Positions 30,151 to 39,264 are shown, counted from the stretch's first letter. The stretch is DNA of 64,000 nt from Pseudomonas sp. H1h (GCF_000633255.1 NZ_AYMJ01000008.1:124001-188000); one strand, 5' to 3'. Numbers and translations are program-made. Notes: generated from the sequence alone by a model not told the origin.

Positions 30151-30891
30151 CTATTGCGCCCTGAGCAACTGCCCCAACGCCTCCAGCTCAGCTTTCTCCA
30201 CATCCGACACCAACACGAAACGCATGTGAGCGGCCTGCCACGACACCACGTTGAACCCGCGAATGCTTTGGCTTTGCACGGCTTTGTCGGCCTCGGTCGT
30301 GGGCAGGATGAATACGTTGATGATGTGCTTGGCATGCCCGTAGCTCAGGGCGGCGGTGGTCTGGTGTTGCAGATAATCCAGACGCCCGCCGAGCAAGGGA
30401 AAGCCTTGCGCCGTGTAGTCGAACACCGGGGGCGAAAAGTCGAGCTTGCCCGTAAACCACGGTTTGACCGTGTGGCGGTCGGAGGACACCACGTCATTCA
30501 AGTGTTCGCCCATCAACGAGCGCACATGGCTGGAGACGGCCTCGTCGATCAAGGGTTGCTCGCTGCCCGGGGTGGCGACATACAACACCATCGCCAGGGC
30601 CAGCGCTGTGGCGGAAAACGTCGGGGCCAACCAGTTTCGCCAACGCTGCATCAAGCCGGGCGCGGGTTTGTCGGCGGCGAATACGCTGGCCGCCAGTGAG
30701 GCCGGGGCCGGGTAATGCGTTGCATGGCGCTTCACACTGATCTTGAGCAATTTCGCCTCATCATGCAGCCGCGTGCATTCGGCGCAACTGCTCAAGTGTG
30801 CTGCCACCCGCGCAGTCGTGGCCGGATCCAGTTCCTGATCCAGATAGCCGTGCAACTGTGTCTGGCAAACCGTGCAGTCGAGTTCATTCAT
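30151..30891 (-). CDS. Zinc-finger anti-sigma factor
   Basis: A 246-residue single-pass membrane protein. The N-terminus has an anti-sigma zinc motif (CQTQLHGYLDQELD...VAAHLSSCAEC: His-x3-Cys-x2-Cys), a membrane segment lies near residues 90-108 (FSATALALAMVLYVA), and a ~135-residue periplasmic domain follows. It overlaps the sigma gene by 8 bases, so it should bind and silence that sigma factor until a cell-envelope signal arrives. Confidence 0.88.
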   Translation of the reverse strand: MNELDCTVCQTQLHGYLDQELDPATTARVAAHLSSCAECTRLHDEAKLLKISVKRHATHYPAPASLAASVFAADKPAPGLMQRWRNWLAPTFSATALALAMVLYVATPGSEQPLIDEAVSSHVRSLMGEHLNDVVSSDRHTVKPWFTGKLDFSPPVFDYTAQGFPLLGGRLDYLQHQTTAALSYGHAKHIINVFILPTTEADKAVQSQSIRGFNVVSWQAAHMRFVLVSDVEKAELEALGQLLRAQ

Positions 30892-31396
30892 GATCGTGCA
30901 ACTTCAGTAGTTCGAGCTTGAGCAGGGCACGCGCCCGGGCCAGTCTGGACATGACGGTGCCGATGGGAATATCGACCACCAGGGCGATGTCCTTGTAGGG
31001 CAGGTCTTCAAGTTCCTTGAGCACAATCACCTCGCGAAACGCCGGTGGCAGGGCGCACAGCGCTTGCTGCAGCAACGCGGCATTTTCCGTGTGAATGGCC
31101 AGCAGTTCCGGGGTCTGGCTGTGGCTCAGGGGACCTTCGCCAGCCGCCATCTCGTCATCGATGGCGACCCAGCGATGCCCGGCCGAGGCCTTGAGCCAGC
31201 TGTAGCTTTCGTTGCGCACAATAGTCAGAAACCACGCCTTGGCGTTGCCATCGGCAAAGCGCTGCAAAAACCGGAAGGCGCGCAGGGCACTTTCCTGCAC
31301 GACATCGCGCGCGGCGCTGTCGTTGCCGGTAAGCCAGCGCGCAAGGTTGTAGGCCGCGTCCAGATGCGGCGCAATCAGTTCCTCAAATCGCTTCAT
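30884..31396 (-). CDS. ECF-family RNA polymerase sigma factor
   Basis: A 170-residue sigma-70 family protein with region 2 (LARWLTGNDSAARDVVQESALRAFRFL) and region 4 (ALPPAFREVIVLKELEDLPYKDIALVVDIPIGTVMSRLARAR). It pairs with the overlapping zinc-finger anti-sigma gene. A promoter-like element at 31421-31449 in front of it matches one at 31477-31505 in front of the divergent phosphoesterase, consistent with autoregulation plus control of that operon. Confidence 0.92.
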   Translation of the reverse strand: MKRFEELIAPHLDAAYNLARWLTGNDSAARDVVQESALRAFRFLQRFADGNAKAWFLTIVRNESYSWLKASAGHRWVAIDDEMAAGEGPLSHSQTPELLAIHTENAALLQQALCALPPAFREVIVLKELEDLPYKDIALVVDIPIGTVMSRLARARALLKLELLKLHDHE

Positions 31397-31420
31397 GGTG
31401 GGTTCCGCACCGTCACACCC

Positions 31421-31449
31421 CTATAACCGTGCTGCAGCGGGTTTTATTC
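31421..31449 (-). promoter_or_regulatory. Candidate ECF promoter of the sigma/anti-sigma genes
   Basis: On the minus strand: GAATAAA, a 16-base spacer ending in GG, then TTATAG, 25 bases ahead of the sigma start codon. The layout equals that of the plus-strand element at 31477-31505. Confidence 0.5.
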
Positions 31450-31476
31450 GCGCAAAAAGATTTATTTTTTGACGTG

Positions 31477-31505
31477 GAATAAAGCATCGCGCCGCAAGGT
31501 TTAAC
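31477..31505 (+). promoter_or_regulatory. Candidate ECF promoter of the phosphoesterase-cupredoxin operon
   Basis: On the plus strand: GAATAAA, a 16-base spacer ending in AAGG, then TTTAAC, 44 bases ahead of the phosphoesterase start. The box and spacing are the same as in the divergent sigma promoter. Confidence 0.5.
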
Positions 31506-31549
31506 TCGTGTCAGCTACCTCACTGTAGTTCGCCCGCGAGGACACACCG

Positions 31550-32518
31550 ATGGACATTCAAGCAAAACACCCACTGCGCACCGACGGCCCACTCGATCCG
31601 GACCGGCGAACCCTGCTCAAATGCTCGGCGTGGGCCGGGGCCGGGGTGCTCTGGGCCCTGAGCGGCGGCATTCCCAAAGCCTTTGCGCTGGATGAATCGG
31701 GCAACGTCAGCGATCCCAAGGCGTTGGCCAGCACCTTTCACTTCGTGCAGATCAGCGACTCGCACATCGGCTTCAACAAGGAGGCCAACCCGGAGCCGGT
31801 CAAGACCTTGCAGGTGGCGATCGACAAGGTCATCGCGCTGCCCAAGCGGCCTTCGTTGATCCTGCACACTGGCGACATCACCCACCTGTCCAAAGCCGAG
31901 GAGTTCGACACTGCCGCGCAGTTGCTCAAAGGTCTGCCGTCCACCGTGCATTACATACCGGGCGAGCACGACACCCTCGACGAGGGCGGCGGCAAGCTTT
32001 ATCTGGAACGCTACGGCAAGGGCACCAAAGGCAACGGCTGGTACAGCTTCGATGACCACGGCGTGCACTTCATCGCGCTGATCAATGTCTTCAATTTCCA
32101 GGCCGGCCATGAAGCCACCCTCGGCGCTGATCAACTGGCCTGGCTGGCCGATGATTTGCGCGCGGTGAGCACCAGTACCCCCGTCGTGGTGTTCACCCAC
32201 ATCCCGCTTTGGACGATTTATCAGCCGTGGGGCTGGGGCACAGAGGATGGCGATCAGGCGATCGCAATGCTGCGCAAGTACGGCTCGGTAACGGTGCTCA
32301 ACGGCCACATTCACCAGGTCATCCAGAAAGTCGAAGGCAACATCACCTTCCACACCGCCCGCGGCACGGCGTATCCGCAACCCGCACCGGGTGCGGCGCC
32401 GTCACCGGGGCCGATGACCGTGGCGGCAGATCAACTGCGCAATTACCTGGGGATCACCGAGGTGCGCGCGACCCAGGGCGATCACCCGCTGGCGTTGATT
32501 GATTCGACACTGGTTTAA
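31550..32518 (+). CDS. Tat-exported metallophosphoesterase
   Basis: A 322-residue calcineurin-like phosphoesterase. The N-terminus has a twin-arginine motif (DPDRRTLLKCSAWAGAGVLW) and probable cleavage after AFA, so it acts in the periplasm. The metal-site motifs are intact: QISDSHIGF, HTGDITH, GEHD, FTHIPLW and NGHIHQ. The substrate is unknown. It is followed 14 bases later by a cupredoxin gene, and the pair is divergent from an ECF sigma/anti-sigma pair that likely controls it. Confidence 0.9.
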   Translation: MDIQAKHPLRTDGPLDPDRRTLLKCSAWAGAGVLWALSGGIPKAFALDESGNVSDPKALASTFHFVQISDSHIGFNKEANPEPVKTLQVAIDKVIALPKRPSLILHTGDITHLSKAEEFDTAAQLLKGLPSTVHYIPGEHDTLDEGGGKLYLERYGKGTKGNGWYSFDDHGVHFIALINVFNFQAGHEATLGADQLAWLADDLRAVSTSTPVVVFTHIPLWTIYQPWGWGTEDGDQAIAMLRKYGSVTVLNGHIHQVIQKVEGNITFHTARGTAYPQPAPGAAPSPGPMTVAADQLRNYLGITEVRATQGDHPLALIDSTLV

Positions 32519-32532
32519 CGGAGGGCGGACCG

Positions 32533-32841
32533 ATGAAAAGACGACTGTTGGCGCTGATGGGCCTGATGCTGGCAATGCCGGTGTGGGCGGCGGAAGTAAA
32601 GATCGACATCAAGGAATTCATGTTCGGCCCCAAAGACCTGACCGTGGCCGTCGGCACCAAGGTGACGTGGGTCAATGACGATCAGATTCCGCACACGGTG
32701 GCTGAAACCCACAAGGTGTTTCGCTCGGGGGCACTGGACACCAATGACAGTTTTTCCTGGGTGTTCGATACGCCGGGGGAGTTTGAATATTTTTGTGTGT
32801 TGCATCCGCAGATGATCGGGAAGGTGGTGGTGACGCAGTGA
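32533..32841 (+). CDS. Cupredoxin (plastocyanin/amicyanin-like)
   Basis: A 102-residue periplasmic blue-copper protein. A signal peptide covers residues 1-20 (ends VWAAE). Type 1 copper ligands are visible: His in IPHTV, then Cys, His and Met in FCVLHPQM near the C-terminus. It should shuttle electrons or bind copper. GGAG precedes the ATG. It is co-transcribed with the phosphoesterase. Confidence 0.9.
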   Translation: MKRRLLALMGLMLAMPVWAAEVKIDIKEFMFGPKDLTVAVGTKVTWVNDDQIPHTVAETHKVFRSGALDTNDSFSWVFDTPGEFEYFCVLHPQMIGKVVVTQ

Positions 32842-32942
32842 GGTTGGCATCTTGTTGAAAAGTTGCCCCTGATATATGAGGTGTGGCAGTATGCCATTTA
32901 ATTCGACTTCAAGTTTTTACAGAATAAGTCTGTGAAAAGTTG

Positions 32943-35183
32943 ATGCTAAAGATTAAGACAAGGAGTTGGGTTTTGAGGGAAGTGGTCAGGGGCGATTTCG
33001 AAATTCCTTCTGCATTGCAAGTAGAGAATCTGGCATCCGAAATGTCGGAGTTGAAAAAACACTACGATCTACCGGAATACTCTCGCTTAACTCGAAGGCC
33101 TAAGCTTAATGCTGAGATCTGGAGGTCGAAAAATATAAGAAGTGCTTTGTTTCGAGTGTTTAAAGGGAAGTGTGCTTATTGCGAGTCGTCGATTGTAATG
33201 GAAGGGGTTGATGTTCATCATCACCGTCCCTTGATGAACGCGAAAGGTGATGCGGGTAACATGCTTAAGGCCAGTGCCGATCATTATGCCTGGTATGCTT
33301 ACGAATGGAACAATCTGATCCTTTTGTGCATGCAATGCTCAAGATTCAAAGCTAACCTGTTTCCTACCGTGAAAGATCGAATACCACCGTTCACTCCATG
33401 GGAGGACGCTGATCAAGAGGAACCTCAACTGCTTGATCCATGTCGTGACAATGTCTTTGAACATCTGTCTTTCAAACTGGGTGGCCGGTGCCTTGGCAAG
33501 AGCCGAAGGGGTAAACACACGATCAATATTCTGAAGTTGAACAGGAGTGATCTGGTTTCCCATCGTGAAGAGTCTTTTTATGAGACTTTAACGTTGTTAG
33601 GGACCTTGAGGGGGCTAGACTACGTAGAATGTTTGAGAGTAGTCAAGAAGCACCTGAGCGAAGGAAAAGTCTATATCGGAGCCACAAAAACATGGATTTC
33701 TGAAGGACTGATAGAAGTTTCAGGTAGTAAAAGCCCATTGAAGCGCGGACAGTTCGAAACTGAGTTGGCCGGTTTTGTTTCAATCTCGGATGAAAAACGC
33801 TGGAAAGATTTTTGCGTTGCGCTTACAGGGAAAGATTTTATTCCAGTAAAAAGCATGCGGAGTGTCGAGGTGGAGCTGGAAGATTATGAGTCCAACAACA
33901 AGCTCTCCAGAATCAGCTCACTTTCAATAAGCAACTTCAAAGGCATTGGCAAACTTGAAATGAGTTTTGCATCCGACAGTTCGTCCAGAAAGGGTGTCGC
34001 GCCTGCGGCGGTACTTCTGGGTGAGAATTCGACAGGTAAAAGCTCAATACTGCAAGCGATCGCCATTGGGCTGATGAGTCCAAAGTTAAGAGGGCAGTTG
34101 AATGTCGATTTCAATTTTTTTCGCAAGCGTAATGGGCCGTTATCGTCCGAAGCGAAATTCTCCGAATTCAATTCAGCTGAGAATGAAACATTCATTGAAG
34201 TAACGTTTGATAGTGGTCGCACGAGCAGGGTGAACATACGTCTCGATGGATCGGTTGTAAGTGATGACTCTTTGAATGGACTCGTACTTGCCTATGGTGC
34301 ACATCGTAATTTTGGCGATGAGTCAAACTCCACCGGTTATTTTAGACGTGCGTCGAGTGTCGAGTCACTGTTTGACAGGAGTAAGTCGATTCCCCATTCG
34401 ATGAACTGGCTGGAAACCGTAGACGAAGAAAAATTTGTACCCATCGCGAGAGCCATGCGGGAGATTCTGGATCTGAAAGGAAACCAAGAGATCGTTCGTT
34501 TGGAATCCAAAGAGATATTCATCAGTTCACCCTCTGGCGATGTTTCCTTGATGGAGTTGAGCGATGGTTATCGAGCGTTGTTTGCAGTGGCGTTAGATAT
34601 CATGAGAAACATGATACGTGAGTGGGGGAATCTGGAGGACTCGCGCGGGACTGTACTCATCGATGAAATCGAAACCCACCTCCATCCACGATGGAAGATG
34701 CAAGTGGTTGGTGCATTGCGTCAAGCCATGCCACAGGTCCAGTTTATATTTACCACCCATGACCCCCTTTGCTTGCGCGGAATGCTCAAGGATGAAGTGC
34801 ATGTTCTTGTAAAAAATGAATCGGGAGTGGTGAATGAAATGACTGGCTTGCCGGATGTCACCGGCATGAGGGCAGAACAGTTATTGACGTCGGAATTTTT
34901 CGGTTTGGCTAGCACCTCTGACCCTGCAGTTACCCGTGAGCTGGATAGAAAGATACTGTCCGGCTCTGGTGATACAAAACATCTTGAGCGATTTTCTGAA
35001 CAGCTGGCCAGCTTCTCGCTTATTGGTGACACTCCCGAGCAACAGGTAGTCAACGAAGCGTTACGCCTGCATATTATCGAAGAGTTGCATTCGAAAAAAC
35101 TTGATCGCGCCAACGTTCGAAAGGAGGCTGTTGAACTAATATTGCAAAAGCTCCGGGCACACAGTGCGAAGGGGGTCAAATGA
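32943..35183 (+). CDS. HNH nuclease-ABC/SMC-like ATPase fusion, Septu-like defence
   Basis: 746 residues from the ATG at 32943; the ribosome site is weak. The N-terminal third is an HNH nuclease of the PtuB type: C77AYC80ES, H92HHRP, N124, and C129MQC132. The rest is an SMC/ABC-like ATPase of the PtuA type: Walker A GENSTGKSS (360-368), signature LMELSDGYR (536-544), Walker B VLIDEIETHLHP (571-582) and H-loop TTHDP. In Septu, PtuA ATPase and PtuB HNH nuclease are separate proteins that together stop phage. Here the two are joined, and a further HNH gene overlaps the stop by 4 bases. AT-rich composition sets the gene apart from its neighbours and suggests transfer. The defence role is inferred. 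Confidence 0.85.
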   Translation: MLKIKTRSWVLREVVRGDFEIPSALQVENLASEMSELKKHYDLPEYSRLTRRPKLNAEIWRSKNIRSALFRVFKGKCAYCESSIVMEGVDVHHHRPLMNAKGDAGNMLKASADHYAWYAYEWNNLILLCMQCSRFKANLFPTVKDRIPPFTPWEDADQEEPQLLDPCRDNVFEHLSFKLGGRCLGKSRRGKHTINILKLNRSDLVSHREESFYETLTLLGTLRGLDYVECLRVVKKHLSEGKVYIGATKTWISEGLIEVSGSKSPLKRGQFETELAGFVSISDEKRWKDFCVALTGKDFIPVKSMRSVEVELEDYESNNKLSRISSLSISNFKGIGKLEMSFASDSSSRKGVAPAAVLLGENSTGKSSILQAIAIGLMSPKLRGQLNVDFNFFRKRNGPLSSEAKFSEFNSAENETFIEVTFDSGRTSRVNIRLDGSVVSDDSLNGLVLAYGAHRNFGDESNSTGYFRRASSVESLFDRSKSIPHSMNWLETVDEEKFVPIARAMREILDLKGNQEIVRLESKEIFISSPSGDVSLMELSDGYRALFAVALDIMRNMIREWGNLEDSRGTVLIDEIETHLHPRWKMQVVGALRQAMPQVQFIFTTHDPLCLRGMLKDEVHVLVKNESGVVNEMTGLPDVTGMRAEQLLTSEFFGLASTSDPAVTRELDRKILSGSGDTKHLERFSEQLASFSLIGDTPEQQVVNEALRLHIIEELHSKKLDRANVRKEAVELILQKLRAHSAKGVK

Positions 35184-36145
35184 TATTCGTTGATCGCAAC
35201 GGTGTTAAGCCTCCCGCTTCATTGACAGTCGCTGGCAAGGCGGGTGATAACGAACGAAAACACGCAAAAATATATTATGCACTGCCTATTCAAGATCGCC
35301 CCAAACGTAAAAAAAAGGCTAAAGGTAAAGTTGATGAGCCAGAGGAGGAAAAAACCATAGCTTTTACTTTTTCAGCCTACAAAGGTGAAGATGTAAAGGA
35401 GGCTCTTGAAGTTCTTTTCAATAAGAAGTGTGCGTATTGCGAGTCTAGCTACAAGTCAGTCATTTCCGTCCAGATTGAGCATTTTCGGCCTAAAAAACGA
35501 GTGGCAGAGGATCCAACTCATGAGGGATATTGGTGGCTGGCATCTAGCTGGAGCAATCTTCTACCTAGCTGTGTGCATTGCAACGGCACAGAGTACCATC
35601 TGACAGAAATGCTGGAAAACGAGCCGCCTTATTCTCAAGAGTTCAAGAATGGAGCGTACAGACTCGGTAAATATGATTATTTTCCGATCGGCGGAGCCAG
35701 GGCATGCTCTGAACAGGATGATTTGAAGCTGGAGAAGGCTTTCCTCATAGATCCGACGGAAAGGAACCCAGAGAATCATCTGCAATGGATTGTGCAAAAC
35801 AGTTTAAGCCTGGTCGCACCTAAAAAGATCGGAGAAGATTGGGATATATACGGGTTCACGACCTATAGGGTTTTCGGCCTTAATCGCAGGAATCTGGTGG
35901 AAGAACGTACCGCGCTCATGCGCCAGGTTGAGAATGAGCTAGGCAGAGTTCGGGATCTATTATATATAGCCGCGAAGTTGGAGGCGGATGCCACTAGGGA
36001 CTCGCTGATAGACGTGGCATTTCGTGCTCTCGCAGATATGAGAGAAAAAGCATCGCCATCACAACCCTATTCGATGATGGTGAAGACGTTGCTGGAGGAC
36101 GAGGAGGCCAGGTTAATGGAGGAGTTTTCGACGATTTTTGAATAG
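35180..36145 (+). CDS. HNH endonuclease, PtuB-like partner
   Basis: A 321-residue protein with a complete HNH site: C84AYC87ES, E100H101FRPK, N126, and C131VHC134. The arrangement KCAYCES...EHFRPK is that of retron- and Septu-associated HNH proteins (TIGR02646 type). The first ~75 residues, with a Lys-rich stretch (RPKRKKKAKGK), and the helical C-terminal half have no motif I recognise. Start codon and upstream stop overlap (ATGA), so it is translated with the fusion ATPase and presumably works with it. Base composition is AT-rich like the first gene. Confidence 0.85.
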   Translation: MIFVDRNGVKPPASLTVAGKAGDNERKHAKIYYALPIQDRPKRKKKAKGKVDEPEEEKTIAFTFSAYKGEDVKEALEVLFNKKCAYCESSYKSVISVQIEHFRPKKRVAEDPTHEGYWWLASSWSNLLPSCVHCNGTEYHLTEMLENEPPYSQEFKNGAYRLGKYDYFPIGGARACSEQDDLKLEKAFLIDPTERNPENHLQWIVQNSLSLVAPKKIGEDWDIYGFTTYRVFGLNRRNLVEERTALMRQVENELGRVRDLLYIAAKLEADATRDSLIDVAFRALADMREKASPSQPYSMMVKTLLEDEEARLMEEFSTIFE

Positions 36146-36165
36146 GCAGGCCAGTAAGCCATCAT

Positions 36166-36197
36166 CCCGCCCAGTGTAAATGCATTACGTGGGCGGG
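36166..36197. terminator. Hairpin closing the AT-rich island
   Basis: CCCGCCCA and TGGGCGGG form an 8-bp stem, and the inner GTAAATGCATTAC can pair further, giving a near-perfect 32-base palindrome between two convergent genes. No T-run follows, so it may be a terminator or a recombination remnant. Confidence 0.5.
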
Positions 36198-36214
36198 CCA
36201 GGCATCTCAGCCTC

Positions 36215-36970
36215 TCAAACCACGCCATCTATGAGTATATGCGGCATCCCGCGGCTGCACTGCTCGATCCTCGCCTGAACCTTGTACACGTCGCGCAGCA
36301 TCCCTTGCGTAATGACTTCACCGCTGGGGCCACTGCCTTGTGTGGTGCCGCCAGCGATGACCAGCACCTGATCGGCAAAGCGCAGTGCCTGGTTCAGGTC
36401 ATGGATGGCGATGAACACGATGACCTCGCGGCGCCGGGCCAGCGTGCGCATGAAGTCCAGGACCTGTACCTGGCGGTGCATGTCCAGAGCGCTGGTCGGT
36501 TCGTCCATCAGCAGAACCTCCGGCTCGCGCACCAGCGTCTGCGCAATGGACACCAGTTGTTGTTGCCCGCCGCTGAGTTCGCCGAGGTTGCGAAAGGACA
36601 GGTCGCTGATGCCCAGTGCCGCGAGAATCTCGTCGACCAGTTTCAACTCGTCATCGTTCACCGCCCACCCCGGGGTCAGTTGCTTGCGGGCCAGCAACAC
36701 TGACTCATAGACCGTCAGGCGCGCACTGGCATTGAGCCCCTGCGGCATATAGCTGATGCCTGCCGGACCTTTTTTCGAGTCCTGCAGAATCACTTGCCCG
36801 GGGCCGTCGATCAGCCCGGCCATGCGTTTGAACAGCGTCGATTTTCCCGCAGCGTTCGGCCCCACCACGGCCACTACCTGACCGCCGAAAAACATCGCCG
36901 TCGACACCTCGCGAATGATTTCGCGCTGGCCGTAACGGGCGCCGATATTGTCCAGTTGCAGCTTCACCAT
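36215..36970 (-). CDS. Iron-siderophore ABC transporter ATPase (FecE-like)
   Basis: A 251-residue ATPase with Walker A GPNAAGKST, Q-loop, signature LSGGQQQL, Walker B VLLMDEPTSALD and H-loop AIHDLNQ. It belongs to the FecE/FhuC family of siderophore and heme importers. Start overlaps the permease stop by 7 bases. It is the last gene of the importer set that follows the TonB receptor, and should energise uptake of the ferric complex across the inner membrane. Confidence 0.92.
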   Translation of the reverse strand: MVKLQLDNIGARYGQREIIREVSTAMFFGGQVVAVVGPNAAGKSTLFKRMAGLIDGPGQVILQDSKKGPAGISYMPQGLNASARLTVYESVLLARKQLTPGWAVNDDELKLVDEILAALGISDLSFRNLGELSGGQQQLVSIAQTLVREPEVLLMDEPTSALDMHRQVQVLDFMRTLARRREVIVFIAIHDLNQALRFADQVLVIAGGTTQGSGPSGEVITQGMLRDVYKVQARIEQCSRGMPHILIDGVV

Positions 36971-38025
36971 GAGTTTTTCTTCCCGCCCAGAATCAGAGAT
37001 ATGAAGAACGGCACGCCGATCAACGAAGTGACCACGCCAATGGGAAAAATCGCGCCGGGGATCAGGGTTTTGCTGACCACGGAGCTGGCCGACAGAATCA
37101 GCGCGCCAGTCAGCAGCGAGGCGGGCAGGAAGAACCGTTGGTCTTCACCGATCAGCATGCGCGCGATGTGTGGCCCGACCAGCCCGATGAAGCCGATGGT
37201 GCCGACGAAGGCCACGGGGAACGAGGCGAGCAGGCTGACCATGATCAGCGTCTGAAAACGCAGCCTGCGTACGTTGATGCCGAAACTGGCGGCCTTGTCG
37301 TCGCCAAGACGCAGGGCCGTCAAGGCCCACGCGCGTTTGGCGAAGATCGGCAGGGTGATCAGGATCACCACGCAGATCACCCCCAGTTTTGGCCAGGTGG
37401 CTTTGGTCAGGCTGCCCATGGTCCAGAACACCACGGCGGCTACCGCCTGTTCGGTGGCGAAAAACTGCACCAGTGCCAACAACGCATTGAAGGTGAACAC
37501 CAGCGCAATGCCGAGCAACACGATGGTTTCGGCAGTGACGCCACGACGCATGCTCAGGAAGTGGATCAATAACGCCGAAAGCATGGCCATGATGAACGCA
37601 TTGAGCGGCACCATGAATTGCGCCGCAAGCGGAAACAGCGCGACACCGAACGCCAGGCCCAGTGCCGCGCCGAAACCGGCGGCAGCGGAAATGCCCAAAG
37701 TGAACGGGCTGGCCAGCGGGTTATTGAGGATGGTCTGCATCTGCGCACCCGCCAGTGACAACGCCGCACCTACGGCCACCGCCATCAGCGCGACGGGCAG
37801 ACGAATGTCCCACATCACCACACGCACCTGCGGCGAGGCGCTGTCCGGTGAAATCAGGGCACCGAGGACTTCGCCAAGGCTGTAACTCGCCGGCCCCAAT
37901 GCCAGGTCGAGCAGCACACTGCACAGCAACAAGAACACCAGTGCTGCGAGGATCAGCCGTTTGCGCAGCACCAGCCGACGATAGGCTTCGCGCTGTACGA
38001 CCACCGCGTCAGTCAATGAGCTCAT
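36964..38025 (-). CDS. Iron-siderophore ABC permease (FecCD family)
   Basis: A 353-residue permease with about ten hydrophobic segments. Family landmarks are LPVALMAVAVGAALSLAGAQMQTILNNPLASPFTLGISAAAGFGA and FVGTIGFIGLVGPHIARMLIG. It probably acts as a homodimer, since only one permease gene is present. The start overlaps the binding-protein stop by 4 bases. Confidence 0.92.
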   Translation of the reverse strand: MSSLTDAVVVQREAYRRLVLRKRLILAALVFLLLCSVLLDLALGPASYSLGEVLGALISPDSASPQVRVVMWDIRLPVALMAVAVGAALSLAGAQMQTILNNPLASPFTLGISAAAGFGAALGLAFGVALFPLAAQFMVPLNAFIMAMLSALLIHFLSMRRGVTAETIVLLGIALVFTFNALLALVQFFATEQAVAAVVFWTMGSLTKATWPKLGVICVVILITLPIFAKRAWALTALRLGDDKAASFGINVRRLRFQTLIMVSLLASFPVAFVGTIGFIGLVGPHIARMLIGEDQRFFLPASLLTGALILSASSVVSKTLIPGAIFPIGVVTSLIGVPFFISLILGGKKNSW

Positions 38026-39203
38026 GGCTTGACCTCAGGCGCACGCAGGCTGACAAAGTAGCCAGACTCATAAGGCACCGGCAGGAAGCGCTCATGCAGT
38101 TCGCGAAATGACGCGTCGGGATCGAGATCGGCAAACAGTTCGGGGTGAAACCATTTCGCCAATTGCTGGATGGCGACGAACTGATACGGGCTGTTGTAGA
38201 ACTGATGCCAGATGGCGTGAAAGGCTTGCGTGTCTTGCGCCTTGATACCGGCATACGCTGGCCGCTGGGTGTACCAGGCCAGTTTCTTGCGCGCCTCGGC
38301 CATGTCCGCACCCGGGCCGACGCCGACCCAATGACCTCCAGGAGCAAACGCTTCCCAGTTGGCGGTGGTGACCACCACGTGGGCCGGATTGGCGACGATC
38401 ACTTGCTCGGGATTCAACTGGCCGAACGTGGTCGCAATGATGCGCCGGGCGATGTTGTTGCCGCCGGCCATATCGACGAACAGGCCGAAGTTCTCGTTGC
38501 CGAAACTCAGGCAGCAATCGTCGGTGTAACCGCCGATGCGCTCGATGAACACGCTGGGCCGGGCCGGGTGTTGTTTTTCGATGACGTCGGTAACGCGGTG
38601 GATCTGCTGGTTGCGAAAGTCGACGAACGCTTGCGCGCGTTGTTCTTTGCCAAACAGTTGGCCGAACAGGCGCATGGTCGGTTCGGTGTTCTGCATCGGG
38701 TTGTTGCGAAAGTCGACGTACACCACCGGAATCCCCAGTGCGTCGAGTTTTTCGATATAGCGCGCATCCTCGGTGGCGTGCTGCGCCTCGACATTGAGGA
38801 TGATCACGTCCGGGCGCTGCGAGATCGCCTGCTCGATGTCGAAGGTGCCGTCTTCAAAGCCGCCGAAGGTAGGGATTTTGGCAATGTCGGGAAACTTGCG
38901 CAGGTAGGCGTTGTAGGTGTCCGGGTCCGACTGAATCAGGTCCTTGCGCCAGCCGACGATGCGTTCGACGGGATTTTGCGTGTCGAGGGCGGCGACCAGA
39001 TACAACTGCCGTCCTTCGCCAAGAATGACGCGTCTGACCGGCAGGTGAACCTTGACCTTGCGCCCCAGCAGGTCGGTCACCTCGGTGCGTGCCGCATCTG
39101 CTTCGGCGGCGTGCGCCGTGCGCGGCACCAGAGAAAACAGAGCCAGCAGTCCTGCCATCAGCAGCGCCGCCAGCGCGTAGCTGCGTCGATCGAAAATCAC
39201 CAT
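38022..39203 (-). CDS. Periplasmic ferric-siderophore-binding protein
   Basis: A 393-residue substrate-binding protein of the FecB/BtuF type. The ATG at 39203 (AAAGG upstream) gives a signal sequence with hydrophobic core ALAALLMAGLLALFSL and cleavage near AHAAE. The mature part has DLLGRKVKVHLPVRRVI, the usual opening of iron-chelate binding domains. It is longer than the common ~300-residue members. A 61-base gap without an evident promoter separates it from the receptor gene, so it is likely co-transcribed. Confidence 0.85.
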   Translation of the reverse strand: MVIFDRRSYALAALLMAGLLALFSLVPRTAHAAEADAARTEVTDLLGRKVKVHLPVRRVILGEGRQLYLVAALDTQNPVERIVGWRKDLIQSDPDTYNAYLRKFPDIAKIPTFGGFEDGTFDIEQAISQRPDVIILNVEAQHATEDARYIEKLDALGIPVVYVDFRNNPMQNTEPTMRLFGQLFGKEQRAQAFVDFRNQQIHRVTDVIEKQHPARPSVFIERIGGYTDDCCLSFGNENFGLFVDMAGGNNIARRIIATTFGQLNPEQVIVANPAHVVVTTANWEAFAPGGHWVGVGPGADMAEARKKLAWYTQRPAYAGIKAQDTQAFHAIWHQFYNSPYQFVAIQQLAKWFHPELFADLDPDASFRELHERFLPVPYESGYFVSLRAPEVKP

Positions 39204-39264
39204 GCTCAAAGCCTTTGCAAAGTCAGTTAGGCCAACGGTTCACACCGCCACCGGACTGAACGTT

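Noticed and set aside
32940..36145. Restriction-modification system
   Set aside because: No methyltransferase or specificity gene is present; HNH plus ABC-like ATPase fits Septu-like defence better.
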